A DNA stretch of 17,129 bases from Hyphomicrobiales bacterium (GCA_021775835.1 JAJFHC010000199.1:1-17129); one strand, 5' to 3'; counted from the stretch's first letter, positions 1 to 7,298 are shown. The notes: generated from the sequence alone by a model not told the origin. A program made the numbers and translations.

Positions 1-745
1 GCACATTCCTGCCAGCAATATCGCCCAGCAGGAGGGCCGGCAGACAGGCAGCGGCATCCTGAACCCACCATTGCCCCTGCTCATATCCTGCAAGATCTTC
101 TATCCGGCCAGCCGAAGACAGCCTGACCGTGCCTGTCGGCAGGTACTGGCCATCGAGACGTTCCGCCAATCCTTGCGGATCGGTCATGGCGGTCAGGTCC
201 AGGGCCGGCTCCCGGAGATGGTGTTCGGCGATCGACCGGGTGACGGTCTCGCCATAAGCCTCGAGCCAACGATTCCACAGCCAGTCGGGAGTGTTGAGCC
301 TGGCGGCATCCTGAGTGGCAATCAGGGCAGGCCCCTGATCGGCGACCTTTCGGAGCACGGCATTGATCAGACCCTTGAAACCGGCAGTGCTGCGATCGAG
401 CGAGGCCAGCCTGACCGCGTTGTCGATGGCGGCATAGGGGCTGGTTTCCAGAAACAGCAACTGGGCGGCACCCGTGCGCAGAATGTGGCGTGTGGTTCCC
501 GACTTCGACGGCAACGGTTTTTGCAGGAAACCCCCCAGGATCGCATCGATCTGGCCCAGGCGTCTGATCGTGGTCATGACGATGGCGCGAATGAATGATC
601 GATCGCGTTGTTCGAGGGCGCGAAAGTCTCCGGTCTGGGCGCAGGCGGCAAGCACCTCGTCAAGCGGCTTGCGGCCGACCAGGACATCGCGGACGATTTC
701 GGCGGCAAGGCGGCGGACCGGCAATCCGGATTTTGCTGTTTTCAC
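1..745 (-). CDS. rsmB: 16S rRNA (cytosine-C5) methyltransferase RsmB, N-terminal part (cut by window edge)
   Basis: RsmB (Sun/NOL1/NOP2 family) methylates C967 of 16S rRNA with S-adenosylmethionine. About 248 codons are visible; the family is about 430-450 residues, so the catalytic half with the SAM site and the two cysteines lies beyond position 1. The visible part is the NusB-like RNA-binding domain (about residues 5-135: VRRLAAEIVRDVL, ALEQRDRSFIRAIV, GFKGLINAVLR), then a linker. It ends at the family's WWVQDAAACLPALLLGD stretch (from about residue 226), which leads into the methyltransferase domain. The most likely start is GTG at 745, because an in-frame stop lies just upstream; a TTG at 763 is the only alternative, and neither has a clear ribosome site. 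It lies 78 bases downstream of htpX on the same strand, a pairing frequent in alphaproteobacteria, so co-transcription is likely. Confidence 0.9.
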   Translation of the reverse strand, partial: MKTAKSGLPVRRLAAEIVRDVLVGRKPLDEVLAACAQTGDFRALEQRDRSFIRAIVMTTIRRLGQIDAILGGFLQKPLPSKSGTTRHILRTGAAQLLFLETSPYAAIDNAVRLASLDRSTAGFKGLINAVLRKVADQGPALIATQDAARLNTPDWLWNRWLEAYGETVTRSIAEHHLREPALDLTAMTDPQGLAERLDGQYLPTGTVRLSSAGRIEDLAGYEQGQWWVQDAAACLPALLLGDIAGRNV

Positions 746-823
746 GACAGGGCCTGGCGTCAAGGGTTATGCCGAGGACGGTGATGCCCGTAATCCGGCT
801 TCAGACGTCTCCCTTAGACCGGT

Positions 824-1729
824 TCAGGTCCAGGGTCCAGAGCCACGTCCCAGTTCCACGGCGTCGTCGGTGTTTTGCGCGCCCGGTGTCTGCCACTCAT
901 CGGCCAGCTTCTGGAGCGCTGCAATGCGGTTTCGGGTGTTGGGATGGGTCGAAAACAATCCGTCCATACGCTCGCCCGACAATGGGTTGATGATGAACAT
1001 GTGTGCCGTGGCCGGATTGCGTTCGGCGGCCATGTTTTCGTAGTCGTGGGCACCTTGCTCCAGTCGGGCGAGGGCCGAGCCCAGCCACATGGGACGACGA
1101 CAGATTTCGGCACCGAGCCGGTCGGCGGCATATTCGCGGTTACGGCTGATCGCCATCTGCACGATCATGGCCGCCATGGGCGCCAGGAACATCATGGCAA
1201 GGGAGCCGATCATGCCGAGCGGGTTGTTGCGGTCGCCCCGAAAAAACATGGCGAAATTGGCCAGCATGGATATGGCGCCGGCGAATGTTGCCGTTATTGT
1301 CATGATCAACGTGTCCCGGTTCTTGATGTGCGCCAGTTCGTGGGCCATGACACCGGCGACCTCCTCAGGGGTCAATCGCTCCAGAAGACCGGTGGTTGCG
1401 GCAACCGCTGCATGCTCCGGGTCACGGCCCGTGGCGAAGGCGTTCGGCTGGGCGTTGTGCATGACATAGGTCTTGGGCATCGGCAGATCCGCATTGCGGG
1501 CGAGCCTGCGGACGATTTCCACGTACTCAGGCGCGGTCTGGTCGTTGACCTCCTGGGCGCCATGCATGCGCAGGACCATCTTGTCGGAATTCCAGTAACT
1601 GAACGCGTTCATGGCCAGGGCAACGCCAAAGGCCAACAACATGCCGAACTGCCCGCCGACCAGATAGCCCACAGCCAGGAACAGCCCGGTCATGCCCGCG
1701 AGCAATAGAGATGTACGCATATAGTTCAC
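824..1729 (-). CDS. htpX: Membrane zinc metalloprotease HtpX
   Basis: This is an inner-membrane M48-family endopeptidase that helps degrade misfolded membrane proteins. At 301 residues it has normal family length. Two hydrophobic segments lie at the N terminus (about residues 5-23 and 28-45) and two more after the active site (about 142-163 and 172-194). The zinc site is complete: HELAH at 130-134 supplies two histidines and the catalytic glutamate, and E199 in NREYAAD supplies the third ligand. The family motif [10 protein letters not shown] is at 92-101. Start: GTG at 1729 is preceded 10 bases upstream by GGAAGGA (1740-1746). An in-frame ATG at 1720 is 19 bases from that site, so GTG is preferred. 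It is divergent from the SDHAF4-like gene and probably heads an operon with rsmB. Confidence 0.95.
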   Translation of the reverse strand: MNYMRTSLLLAGMTGLFLAVGYLVGGQFGMLLAFGVALAMNAFSYWNSDKMVLRMHGAQEVNDQTAPEYVEIVRRLARNADLPMPKTYVMHNAQPNAFATGRDPEHAAVAATTGLLERLTPEEVAGVMAHELAHIKNRDTLIMTITATFAGAISMLANFAMFFRGDRNNPLGMIGSLAMMFLAPMAAMIVQMAISRNREYAADRLGAEICRRPMWLGSALARLEQGAHDYENMAAERNPATAHMFIINPLSGERMDGLFSTHPNTRNRIAALQKLADEWQTPGAQNTDDAVELGRGSGPWT

Positions 1730-1739
1730 GAGAAAGCAG

Positions 1740-1746
1740 TCCTTCC
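1740..1746 (-). promoter_or_regulatory. Ribosome binding site of htpX that decides the start
   Basis: GGAAGGA on the minus strand sits 10 bases before the GTG at 1729 and 19 bases before the ATG at 1720. This favours the GTG as the initiation codon. Confidence 0.55.
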
Positions 1747-1831
1747 AAGGTCAAGATACGAACCGACGCCCTATTCCTTGCATGTTATGATGCGCAGCAC
1801 GGTTTCCTGTTATATGATGGGAGACACAAGC

Positions 1832-1861
1832 ATGGATTGCAAGAACCTGTCCAAAATGTAA
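1832..1861 (+). CDS. Candidate nine-codon leader ORF before the SDHAF4-like gene
   Basis: The ORF reads MDCKNLSKM followed by TAA. GGGAGA at 1819-1824 is placed seven bases before its ATG, a much better ribosome site than anything in front of the next gene, whose ATG at 1878 lies 16 bases after this stop in a different frame. Seen: the ORF, the ribosome site and the spacing. Inferred: a leader peptide or translational-coupling device, or that the strong site is accidental. No family is recognisable at this length. Confidence 0.3.
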   Translation: MDCKNLSKM

Positions 1862-1877
1862 GGTTGCCGTTAACGTC

Positions 1878-2129
1878 ATGATCAAAGATCACCGTGTATC
1901 AACAGTGCCCGCGAACACCAATGAAGCCGATTCTGATCGTCTCGATGTTGACGTTAAAGAGAGTAGCACTGATACACCTGCCGAACGGGCGTTAAGGGAA
2001 GCAGAAGTGCGCCGCGCAAAGCTCGATACCGAGATGGCGCAACGCCCAAAGGAAGTTGACGGGCGCGGAGGGCTTGAGCCAACACGTTATGGCGACTGGG
2101 AAATAAAGGGAATATCATCAGATTTTTGA
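1878..2129 (+). CDS. DUF1674 / succinate dehydrogenase assembly factor 4-like protein
   Basis: This 83-residue protein carries the SDHAF4 (Sdh8) C-terminal signature, GRGGLEPTRYGDWEIKGISSDF at residues 62-83, including RYGDWE and the terminal SDF. In mitochondria SDHAF4 binds the flavinylated SdhA subunit and protects it before the SDH complex is assembled; the bacterial role is inferred by homology. The N-terminal 35 residues are polar and probably disordered, and residues 36-58 are a charged helix. Start ATG 1878 is the first in frame but has only a weak purine run upstream. GTTAACGTC directly abuts the start and a perfect 16-bp palindrome overlaps the stop. It is divergent from htpX, a neighbourhood also seen in other alphaproteobacteria. 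Confidence 0.88.
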   Translation: MIKDHRVSTVPANTNEADSDRLDVDVKESSTDTPAERALREAEVRRAKLDTEMAQRPKEVDGRGGLEPTRYGDWEIKGISSDF

Positions 2130-2141
2130 CGTTAACGTCAA
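2126..2141. repeat. Perfect 16-bp palindrome TTGACGTTAACGTCAA
   Basis: The sequence is fully self-complementary and overlaps the TGA stop (2127-2129) of the SDHAF4-like gene. It can be read as TTGAC-N6-GTCAA, the size and spacing of a dimeric-regulator operator. The same TGACGT/ACGTCA half-sites recur nearby. No regulator can be named. Confidence 0.6.
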
Positions 2142-2198
2142 GAAATTGAACTGTGTTATGACCCATTGTTGATGTTTGCTGAAGGCAGTCGAAAAATA

Positions 2199-2212
2199 TT
2201 ACGTTTGCGTAA
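2199..2212. repeat. Inverted repeat TTACG-N4-CGTAA
   Basis: This is a perfect 5-bp dyad around a 4-base centre. It shares the ACGT core with the neighbouring palindromes and may be part of the same set of protein-binding sites; that link is inference. Confidence 0.4.
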
Positions 2213-2253
2213 GTACAAGGCAAACAGCTCAACACTCCACTCACGGTCGTTAC

Positions 2254-2271
2254 TGACGTACATTCACGTCA
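2254..2271. repeat. Inverted repeat TGACGT-N6-ACGTCA
   Basis: The two 6-bp arms are identical to those inside the palindrome at 2126-2141, but separated by six bases instead of two. The half-site is therefore the conserved unit while the spacing varies. Confidence 0.45.
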
Positions 2272-2457
2272 AGTGCGCGCGAGGATGATGAACAGATCAA
2301 AATACAAATTTGCCCTAACGTAATTAACGCGCACGTAAGCATGCAGGAAAAAGACACGCCAGACTCAAAAATCACATGGTGCGCTACCGGGCCACAATAA
2401 TAGGCAATGGTCGCTGACGTGGCGCGCCATTGGTCAGATCACTAGACATGACGGAAC

Positions 2458-2531
2458 GCCCCATCGGTGATTGGGGTATGCTGAACCTGAACAATGAAAA
2501 ACCGCCTGGGGAAAAATTCAGGTGGTTTTTT
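2458..2531 (+). ncRNA. Candidate small structured transcript ending in a terminator
   Basis: On the plus strand a hairpin GCCCCA/TGGGGT (2458-2463 with 2472-2477, one G·U pair) is followed after a 19-base linker by a strong hairpin and a six-T run (2497-2531). No plus-strand gene lies directly upstream to need that terminator, so a small RNA, or the 3' end of a long SDHAF4 transcript, is possible. I see no convincing promoter and no known RNA family. Confidence 0.25.
2497..2531. terminator. Rho-independent terminator, probably used by acs
   Basis: AAAAACCGCCTG (2497-2508) pairs with CAGGTGGTTTTT (2519-2530) around a 10-base loop. Read from the minus strand it ends in five Ts and lies 34 bases after the acs stop, with one A/C mismatch in the stem. 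Read from the plus strand the stem has a G·U pair and six Ts. It could act in both directions between convergent genes. Confidence 0.75.
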
Positions 2532-2564
2532 GCGATGTGTACGGTGCCGTAAGCCGACGAGCAA

Positions 2565-4514
2565 TCAGGTCGTCCGGTTCTGCCGGTTTTCAACCAGATC
2601 GTCGACAACCGCTGGATCGGCAAGCGTTGAGGTGTCGCCGAGGCTGCCAAAATCGTCTTCGGCAATCTTGCGCAGGATTCGCCGCATAATCTTCCCAGAC
2701 CGGGTCTTGGGCAGCCCCGGTGCAAACTGGATCAGATCGGGCGAGGCAATCGGGCCGATCTCCTTGCGGACCCATAGCACAAGTTCCCTGCGCAGCTCAT
2801 CGGATGACGGCGTCCCGGACATCAGGGTGACGTAGGCATAAATGCCCTGGCCCTTGATATCGTGGGGATACCCAACGACGGCTGCCTCCGACACTGTGTC
2901 ATGGGCGACAAGGGCTGATTCCACTTCGGCCGTACCCATGCGATGCCCTGATACATTGATGACATCGTCAACCCGTCCGGTGATCCAGTAATATCCGTCT
3001 TCGTCGCGCCTGCAGCCGTCTCCGGTGAAATACTTCCCCTTGTAGGTGGAAAAATATGTCTGGATGAAGCGGTCGTGGTCGCCATAGACCGTGCGCATCT
3101 GGCCTGGCCATGAATCGGTAATACAAAGATTGCCTTCGGCTGTTCCCTCCAGCACATTGCCCTCGCCGTCAACGAGACAGGGTTTGACGCCGAAAAACGG
3201 CCGGGTTGCCGAACCGGGCTTCAGTGACGTGGCGCCCGGCAGTGGCGTGATCATGATGCCACCGGTCTCGGTCTGCCACCAAGTATCGACTATCGGGCAG
3301 CGGTTGTCGCCGACCACGCGATAGTACCACTCCCAGGCCTCCGGGTTGATAGGCTCGCCAACCGATCCCAAGAGCCGCAGGCTGGAGCGGCTGGTCTTTT
3401 TCACGGGATCTTCACCCGCTCCCATCAACGCCCGGATGGCGGTAGGAGCCGTGTAGAAAATATTCACCTGATGTTTGTCGCAGACCTGCCAGAACCGGGA
3501 CACATCCGGGTAGTTGGGCACGCCTTCGAACATGAGCGTGGTGGCGCCGTTGGCAAGCGGTCCATAGACAATGTAGCTGTGGCCCGTGACCCAGCCGACA
3601 TCGGCGGTGCACCAGTAGATGTCACCGTCGTGGTAGTCAAAAACATATTTGTGGGTCATGGCGGCGTAGACCAGGTAACCGCCCGTGGTATGCAGCACGC
3701 CCTTGGGCTGGCCGGTCGAGCCGGAGGTGTAGAGAATGAAGAGCGGGTCTTCCGCATTCATTTCCTCAGGCGGGCAATCGGCGGACGCCTTCTCGCGTTC
3801 CTCGTGATACCAAAAGTCCCGGCCATCAACCATGTCGACGGGCGATCCTGTACGGCGCACCACAAGGGTTTTCTCGCCACCGGGGCAGACGCTGAGAGCC
3901 TTATCGGTGTTTGCCTTCAAAGGGATCGGGCGGCCGCCGCGCACACCTTCGTCGGCCGTGATGACAAATTTGGAATCGCAATCCTTGATCCGCCCGCCAA
4001 GCGCATCCGGTGAGAATCCGCCAAACACGATCGAATGAACCGCACCGATCCGGGCGCAGGCAAGCATGGCGTAGGCGGCCTCCGGGATCATCGGCATGTA
4101 GATCGTCACCCGGTCGCCCTTGGCAACGCCGAGATTCTTCATAATGTTGGAAAACCGGCAGACTTCCGCGTGCAGCTCACGGTAGGTGATGTGTTTGTCC
4201 TGATCCGGTTCGTCGCCTTCCCAGATGATCGCCGTCTGGTCGCCGCGAGTCGCCAAGTGGCGATCGATACAGTTGGCCGACACATTGAGGGTGCCGTCCT
4301 CGTACCATTTGATCGATACGTTGGCGTGATCGAAGGTCGTGTTCTTGACAGTGGAAAACGGCTTGATCCAGTCGATGGTTTTGCCCTGTTCGCCCCAGAA
4401 ACCAACCGGGTCTTCGACACTGGCCTTGTACATTTCAAGGTATTTGTCATTGTCGACGTGGGCTCTCGACGCCCATTCACTGGTAACTGGGTGGTTATGG
4501 ACTTCTTCTGACAT
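2565..4514 (-). CDS. acs: Acetyl-CoA synthetase (AMP-forming)
   Basis: Acs activates acetate with ATP to acetyl-AMP and then forms acetyl-CoA in the cytosol, allowing growth on acetate and scavenging of it. The length is 649 residues from ATG 4514 (650 if the preceding GTG at 4517 is used; numbers below follow the longer form), which matches the family. Visible motifs are the ATP-binding loop [11 protein letters not shown] (263-273), the WWQTE motif (413-417) whose W414 restricts the pocket to acetate, YFTGD (496-500), [16 protein letters not shown] (511-526) at the hinge to the C-terminal domain, and [11 protein letters not shown], in which K609 is the catalytic lysine controlled by acetylation in homologues. 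An AAGGA ribosome site lies eight bases before ATG 4514. It stands alone with its own candidate promoter and terminator. Confidence 0.97.
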   Translation of the reverse strand: MSEEVHNHPVTSEWASRAHVDNDKYLEMYKASVEDPVGFWGEQGKTIDWIKPFSTVKNTTFDHANVSIKWYEDGTLNVSANCIDRHLATRGDQTAIIWEGDEPDQDKHITYRELHAEVCRFSNIMKNLGVAKGDRVTIYMPMIPEAAYAMLACARIGAVHSIVFGGFSPDALGGRIKDCDSKFVITADEGVRGGRPIPLKANTDKALSVCPGGEKTLVVRRTGSPVDMVDGRDFWYHEEREKASADCPPEEMNAEDPLFILYTSGSTGQPKGVLHTTGGYLVYAAMTHKYVFDYHDGDIYWCTADVGWVTGHSYIVYGPLANGATTLMFEGVPNYPDVSRFWQVCDKHQVNIFYTAPTAIRALMGAGEDPVKKTSRSSLRLLGSVGEPINPEAWEWYYRVVGDNRCPIVDTWWQTETGGIMITPLPGATSLKPGSATRPFFGVKPCLVDGEGNVLEGTAEGNLCITDSWPGQMRTVYGDHDRFIQTYFSTYKGKYFTGDGCRRDEDGYYWITGRVDDVINVSGHRMGTAEVESALVAHDTVSEAAVVGYPHDIKGQGIYAYVTLMSGTPSSDELRRELVLWVRKEIGPIASPDLIQFAPGLPKTRSGKIMRRILRKIAEDDFGSLGDTSTLADPAVVDDLVENRQNRTT

Positions 4515-4558
4515 CACGGGCTTCCTTCCCCTGTTAATCGAAATTATTTGTTAGCTGC

Positions 4559-4587
4559 ATTATGCGCAGGCCTTAAGTCCGCGGCAA
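4559..4587 (-). promoter_or_regulatory. Candidate sigma-70-type promoter of acs
   Basis: On the minus strand TTGCCG (4587-4582) and CATAAT (4564-4559) are separated by exactly 17 bases. Transcription would start near 4552, leaving a leader of about 38 bases before the acs ATG. Both hexamers match the consensus well; use of this promoter is inferred. Confidence 0.5.
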
Positions 4588-4641
4588 GCGGCTGGCCGTT
4601 CGACTTTCGTCTTTAAACCTTTCGGCCCATACACTGTGCCC

Positions 4642-5055
4642 TCAGCGATAGGGACCGCCGCCCAATCCGGTCACCCAGCCAATTGCGGCAAGCACCAGCA
4701 AAGCCCCAAGGGCATCGGTCAGGAAACGCCGAATTGAGGCCCCGGACGACACCGCGGCTACGAGCAAAAACGGAACTGTAAAACCAACCCAGATCAAACC
4801 CGCAACCGACAGGCCCGCTTTCGGGTCCTCTGCGCCGAGGACCTCGAGCAGCAACTGATAAAGCATGAAGCCGGCAAAGCCTGAAGCGAGAGCGGTTACC
4901 AGCACCCTCAACGACATCTGCCCAACCCAGGTGGACAACGGCCTGTTCTGGTCACGGCGCCACCAGCCGTCGATCACGCCAAACCAGACGATGGCCACGA
5001 CAAATCCCGCTGCGGACGCCCTGGCCACCGCATAGAAGTCAACATTGGAAAACAT
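4642..5055 (-). CDS. Small four-helix membrane protein, DUF1761-like
   Basis: This 137-residue protein is strongly hydrophobic, with four likely membrane helices at about residues 8-28, 47-70, 82-102 and 110-130. The N-terminal pattern (NVDFYAVARASAAGFVVAIVWFGVIDGWW) and the third helix (GLIWVGFTVPFLL) resemble DUF1761 proteins, whose function is unknown; this family call is tentative. The start is secure: GAGGAAGG lies seven bases before the ATG. It begins 30 bases after the Rieske gene and is the last gene of the leftward group that includes the EVE and YciI genes. Confidence 0.75.
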   Translation of the reverse strand: MFSNVDFYAVARASAAGFVVAIVWFGVIDGWWRRDQNRPLSTWVGQMSLRVLVTALASGFAGFMLYQLLLEVLGAEDPKAGLSVAGLIWVGFTVPFLLVAAVSSGASIRRFLTDALGALLVLAAIGWVTGLGGGPYR

Positions 5056-5085
5056 GGCAATACCTTCCTCGCAATTCCCCGGCAG

Positions 5086-5439
5086 CTAATTCCGGTCGAT
5101 GCCATCCGACAAAATGATCTGTTGCCCGATGACAGTATGCTTGACGGCACTCAGATGTGTGCCTTTGCAAGGTCCTGATATGCAAAATCCATCTTCCGGC
5201 CTGAATCTCGCCCCATGGGTTGAACACAGGAGATGCTGACCATCACGGGTCATGAAGCGTTCGGGAAACAGTTCCAGGGGCGTTCCCACATGAGGGCAGG
5301 CATTTACGAAAACCCTGAACCGCCCAACGGCATGAAAAACAATCAGGTCAAGCTGCAGGTCTCCCAGATCGACGACAAACCCGCGCGCGGTCCCATCGGG
5401 CACATCGTCGATACGGCAAATGGCGACCGGAACCGACAA
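5086..5439 (-). CDS. Rieske [2Fe-2S] ferredoxin-like protein
   Basis: This is a small soluble 117-residue protein with one Rieske domain. The cluster ligands are complete: C48 and H50 in CPHVGTP, and C72 and H75 in CSTHGARF, followed by the DGFCISGPC loop that closes over the cluster. There is no signal peptide or oxygenase domain, so it is probably a cytosolic electron carrier or a ferredoxin subunit with an unknown partner. There is no ATG: the reading frame begins three bases after the EVE gene stop, and the only early start is TTG at 5439, suggesting translational coupling with the EVE gene. A GTG at codon 13 would remove part of the first strand and is less likely. Confidence 0.85.
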   Translation of the reverse strand: MSVPVAICRIDDVPDGTARGFVVDLGDLQLDLIVFHAVGRFRVFVNACPHVGTPLELFPERFMTRDGQHLLCSTHGARFRPEDGFCISGPCKGTHLSAVKHTVIGQQIILSDGIDRN

Positions 5440-5442
5440 TCG

Positions 5443-5868
5443 TCAGGGCGCCTTCTTCATTCCGGCCATCCTGCACACGATCTTCCATTCCTGTTCTTTA
5501 ACCGGCTGGACCGACAGCCTGGAATTCTTGACCAGGATCATATCCTCAAGTTGGGGTTCACCCTTGATCTGGGCGAGCGTCACGGGTGTCGGCACCGGCT
5601 CCACGGCCGCGACATCCACCATGCCGAACCGTCCGCTGGCGTCGGTGTCGTCGGGATAGTGTTCACGCACAACTTTGATGATCCCGACAACCTGCTTTTC
5701 ATTCACGGAATGATAGAAAAACCCGTAGTCCCCGACCTTCATTTCCTTCATGAAATTGTTTGCCTGATAGTTGCGCACGCCGTCCCATTCGGCGCCCTTT
5801 TTACCCGCCTTTACCTGGTCGTCCCATCCCCAGGTATTGGGCTCCGACTTGAATAACCAGTACGCCAT
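5443..5868 (-). CDS. EVE domain-containing protein (thymocyte nuclear protein 1-like)
   Basis: The 141-residue protein consists almost entirely of an EVE domain, a PUA-like fold thought to bind modified nucleic-acid bases. Typical features are MAYWLFKSEPNTWGWDD at the start, GVRNYQANNFMKEMKVGDYGFFYHS (about 30-54) and the KNSRLSVQPV stretch (about 113-122). The frame is open for 45 more codons upstream, but those overlap the yciI-like gene, while ATG 5868 has GGGAG nine bases upstream and starts exactly where the family starts. The upstream gene ends four bases before this ATG, so the two are probably translationally coupled. The cellular role of single-domain bacterial EVE proteins is not settled. 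Confidence 0.92.
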   Translation of the reverse strand: MAYWLFKSEPNTWGWDDQVKAGKKGAEWDGVRNYQANNFMKEMKVGDYGFFYHSVNEKQVVGIIKVVREHYPDDTDASGRFGMVDVAAVEPVPTPVTLAQIKGEPQLEDMILVKNSRLSVQPVKEQEWKIVCRMAGMKKAP

Positions 5869-5872
5869 GATC

Positions 5873-6163
5873 TCAATCTCCCATATTGCTGATGACCCGT
5901 TTCCAGGGCCGGATGTCGGTGTTTTCGAACAGGCCCGCAACCGCATAGGGGTCCTCCGCGGCTGTTTGCCGGGCGTGGTCGAGAGACTCTGCTTCAATGA
6001 CAAGCAGGCTGCCGCTCATGCCTTCACCATCTTCTCCTGTGAATGGACCGGCCAATTTCAGGCGGTCTCCCAATCCTTTGAGAAATTCTACGTGATCAGG
6101 CCGGTTTGCCATGCGCAGATCAAGACTGTCGGGCTTGTCGGTACAGATTACGGCAAATAGCAT
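5873..6163 (-). CDS. YciI family protein
   Basis: This 96-residue protein has the YciI ferredoxin-like α/β fold: MLFAVICTDKPDSLDLRMANRPDHVEFLKGL at the N terminus, with the conserved histidine at residue 24; GPFTGEDGEGMSGSLLVIEA (39-58); and the AAEDPYAVAGLFENTDIRPW end (68-87), which carries the conserved DPY. YciI proteins are small enzyme-like domains related to dehydrochlorinases; the substrate is generally unknown. A GGAG ribosome site lies seven bases before ATG 6163. It sits between gpsA (47 bases upstream) and the EVE gene (four bases downstream), an arrangement common in alphaproteobacteria. Confidence 0.92.
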   Translation of the reverse strand: MLFAVICTDKPDSLDLRMANRPDHVEFLKGLGDRLKLAGPFTGEDGEGMSGSLLVIEAESLDHARQTAAEDPYAVAGLFENTDIRPWKRVISNMGD

Positions 6164-6210
6164 CAGGCAACTCCAGAGTTTCAGATGGTCGATGGTTCAA
6201 TATGTCGGCG

Positions 6211-7206
6211 TCATGTCTCCGACCGAAGGGGGCGGTTCAGCAACGCCTCGATCGTGGTGTCGATGTCAGCTCCATGGTTGAGAATGTCATCAACCGCTGT
6301 GCAGATGGGCATTTCAATCTTCGTGTCAGACGCCATTTTCGTGACAATGGCGGCTGAATAAACCCCTTCACTGACAGAATTGCGTTCGCCGAGCACCTCA
6401 TCGAGGCTGCGGCCCTCGCCCAGGGCCATGCCCAGGGACATGTTTCTCGACTGGGGACTGGAACAGGTCAATACGAGATCACCAAGACCGGACAGTCCGC
6501 CAAGCGTTGCGGAATCGGCACCGCGTGCAGTTCCGAACCGGGTCATCTCCGCAAACCCCCTGGTGATCAACGCCGCGCGCGCACTGGGCCCAAGCTTCCT
6601 GCCGTCGACGATGCCGCAGGCGATAGCCAGAACGTTCTTTACCGACCCGCCAATTTGAGCACCGACCACGTCACTGGACATGTAGGGCCGAAAGGCCGGT
6701 CCGCGCAGGGCTTCAGCCAGGGCCTGAACAATCGCGCTGTCGCCGCCGGCCAGGGTGACGGCTGTCGGTAGCCCATGAGCGACGTCGGCGGCAAACGACG
6801 GCCCAGAAAGGACGAGCGCCCGGGACCCGGGGACTGTCTCCTCAAAAGCTTCACTCATGAGCTTGCCGGTAGACTGTTCTATGCCCTTTGAACACAAGGC
6901 GACCGGTTGATCGGGGCGAAGGTGTGCCTTGAGTGTTGAACACACCTGACGCAGCGCCTGTGCCGGTGTCACCACCAGAAGCGCATCGGTGTCTCCAAGG
7001 TCGGAGAACTCACCGGTCGCTGTTATGTTTGGAGGAAGGGGAATGCCAGGCAGGAACATCTTGTTTTCGGAAGACCGGTTGATGGACTCCACCACTTCCG
7101 CCTCCCTGGCCCAGACCACTGCGTGGCCACCGGCGCGTACCACGACCCCCGCCAGGGCTGTTCCCCAGGCGCCGCCGCCAACAATCCCGATGCGTTCAAG
7201 TTTCAC
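6211..7206 (-). CDS. gpsA: NAD(P)H-dependent glycerol-3-phosphate dehydrogenase
   Basis: GpsA reduces dihydroxyacetone phosphate to sn-glycerol 3-phosphate, the entry point to phospholipid synthesis, in the cytosol. The length of 331 residues is typical. The nucleotide-binding GGGAWGTALA is at 10-19. Substrate and catalytic residues are present: SKGIE (K107), GSVKN (K190), GLGDL (D243) and SRN (R254, N255). The start is GTG at 7206, with an AGG ribosome site nine bases upstream and the coding frame matching the family N terminus (MKLERIGIVGGG). It follows tsaD with a 92-base gap that contains a large inverted repeat, so it may have its own leader control. Confidence 0.96.
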   Translation of the reverse strand: MKLERIGIVGGGAWGTALAGVVVRAGGHAVVWAREAEVVESINRSSENKMFLPGIPLPPNITATGEFSDLGDTDALLVVTPAQALRQVCSTLKAHLRPDQPVALCSKGIEQSTGKLMSEAFEETVPGSRALVLSGPSFAADVAHGLPTAVTLAGGDSAIVQALAEALRGPAFRPYMSSDVVGAQIGGSVKNVLAIACGIVDGRKLGPSARAALITRGFAEMTRFGTARGADSATLGGLSGLGDLVLTCSSPQSRNMSLGMALGEGRSLDEVLGERNSVSEGVYSAAIVTKMASDTKIEMPICTAVDDILNHGADIDTTIEALLNRPLRSET

Positions 7207-7228
7207 TGCCCGTTACCTGCAAAATACA

Positions 7229-7280
7229 ACGTCCTGCAACATTGCTATCGCGGTCGAGGGCCAATGTCACGGCAGGACGT
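7229..7280. repeat. Large nested inverted repeat in the tsaD–gpsA gap
   Basis: ACGTCCTGC (7229-7237) is perfectly complementary to GCAGGACGT (7272-7280), and inside it ACATTG (7239-7244) pairs with CAATGT (7262-7267). The two stems, 15 base pairs in total, enclose a 17-base loop. There is no T-run, so it is not a standard terminator. In RNA from the minus strand it would form a long stem-loop ending 22 bases before the gpsA start codon. Confidence 0.6.
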
Positions 7281-7298
7281 GAAATGTTTGATTGAGAA

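Larger units (their letters stand above)
2130..2496. other. Gene-free, AT-richer intergenic region with repeated TGACGT half-sites
   Basis: No convincing gene is present on either strand. Besides the palindrome at its left edge, two more inverted repeats are visible: TTACG-N4-CGTAA at 2199-2212 and TGACGT-N6-ACGTCA at 2254-2271. A single TGACGT lies at 2415-2420. An AACGTAATTAACG stretch lies around 2317-2329. The region separates the end of the SDHAF4-like gene from the end of acs, so both neighbours converge on it and it is not an obvious promoter region for either. Confidence 0.55.

Noticed and set aside
875..1708. Long plus-strand open frame opposite htpX
   Set aside because: It is a high-GC shadow of htpX; the minus-strand frame has the complete HELAH metalloprotease signature.
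2130..2496. Replication origin, because of AT-richness and repeated short words
   Set aside because: No DnaA-box cluster, and no neighbouring genes typical of an alphaproteobacterial origin; the repeated word is TGACGT.
5869..6003. N-terminal extension of the EVE protein by 45 codons
   Set aside because: It lies inside the yciI-like gene; the EVE domain begins exactly at the internal ATG with a good ribosome site.
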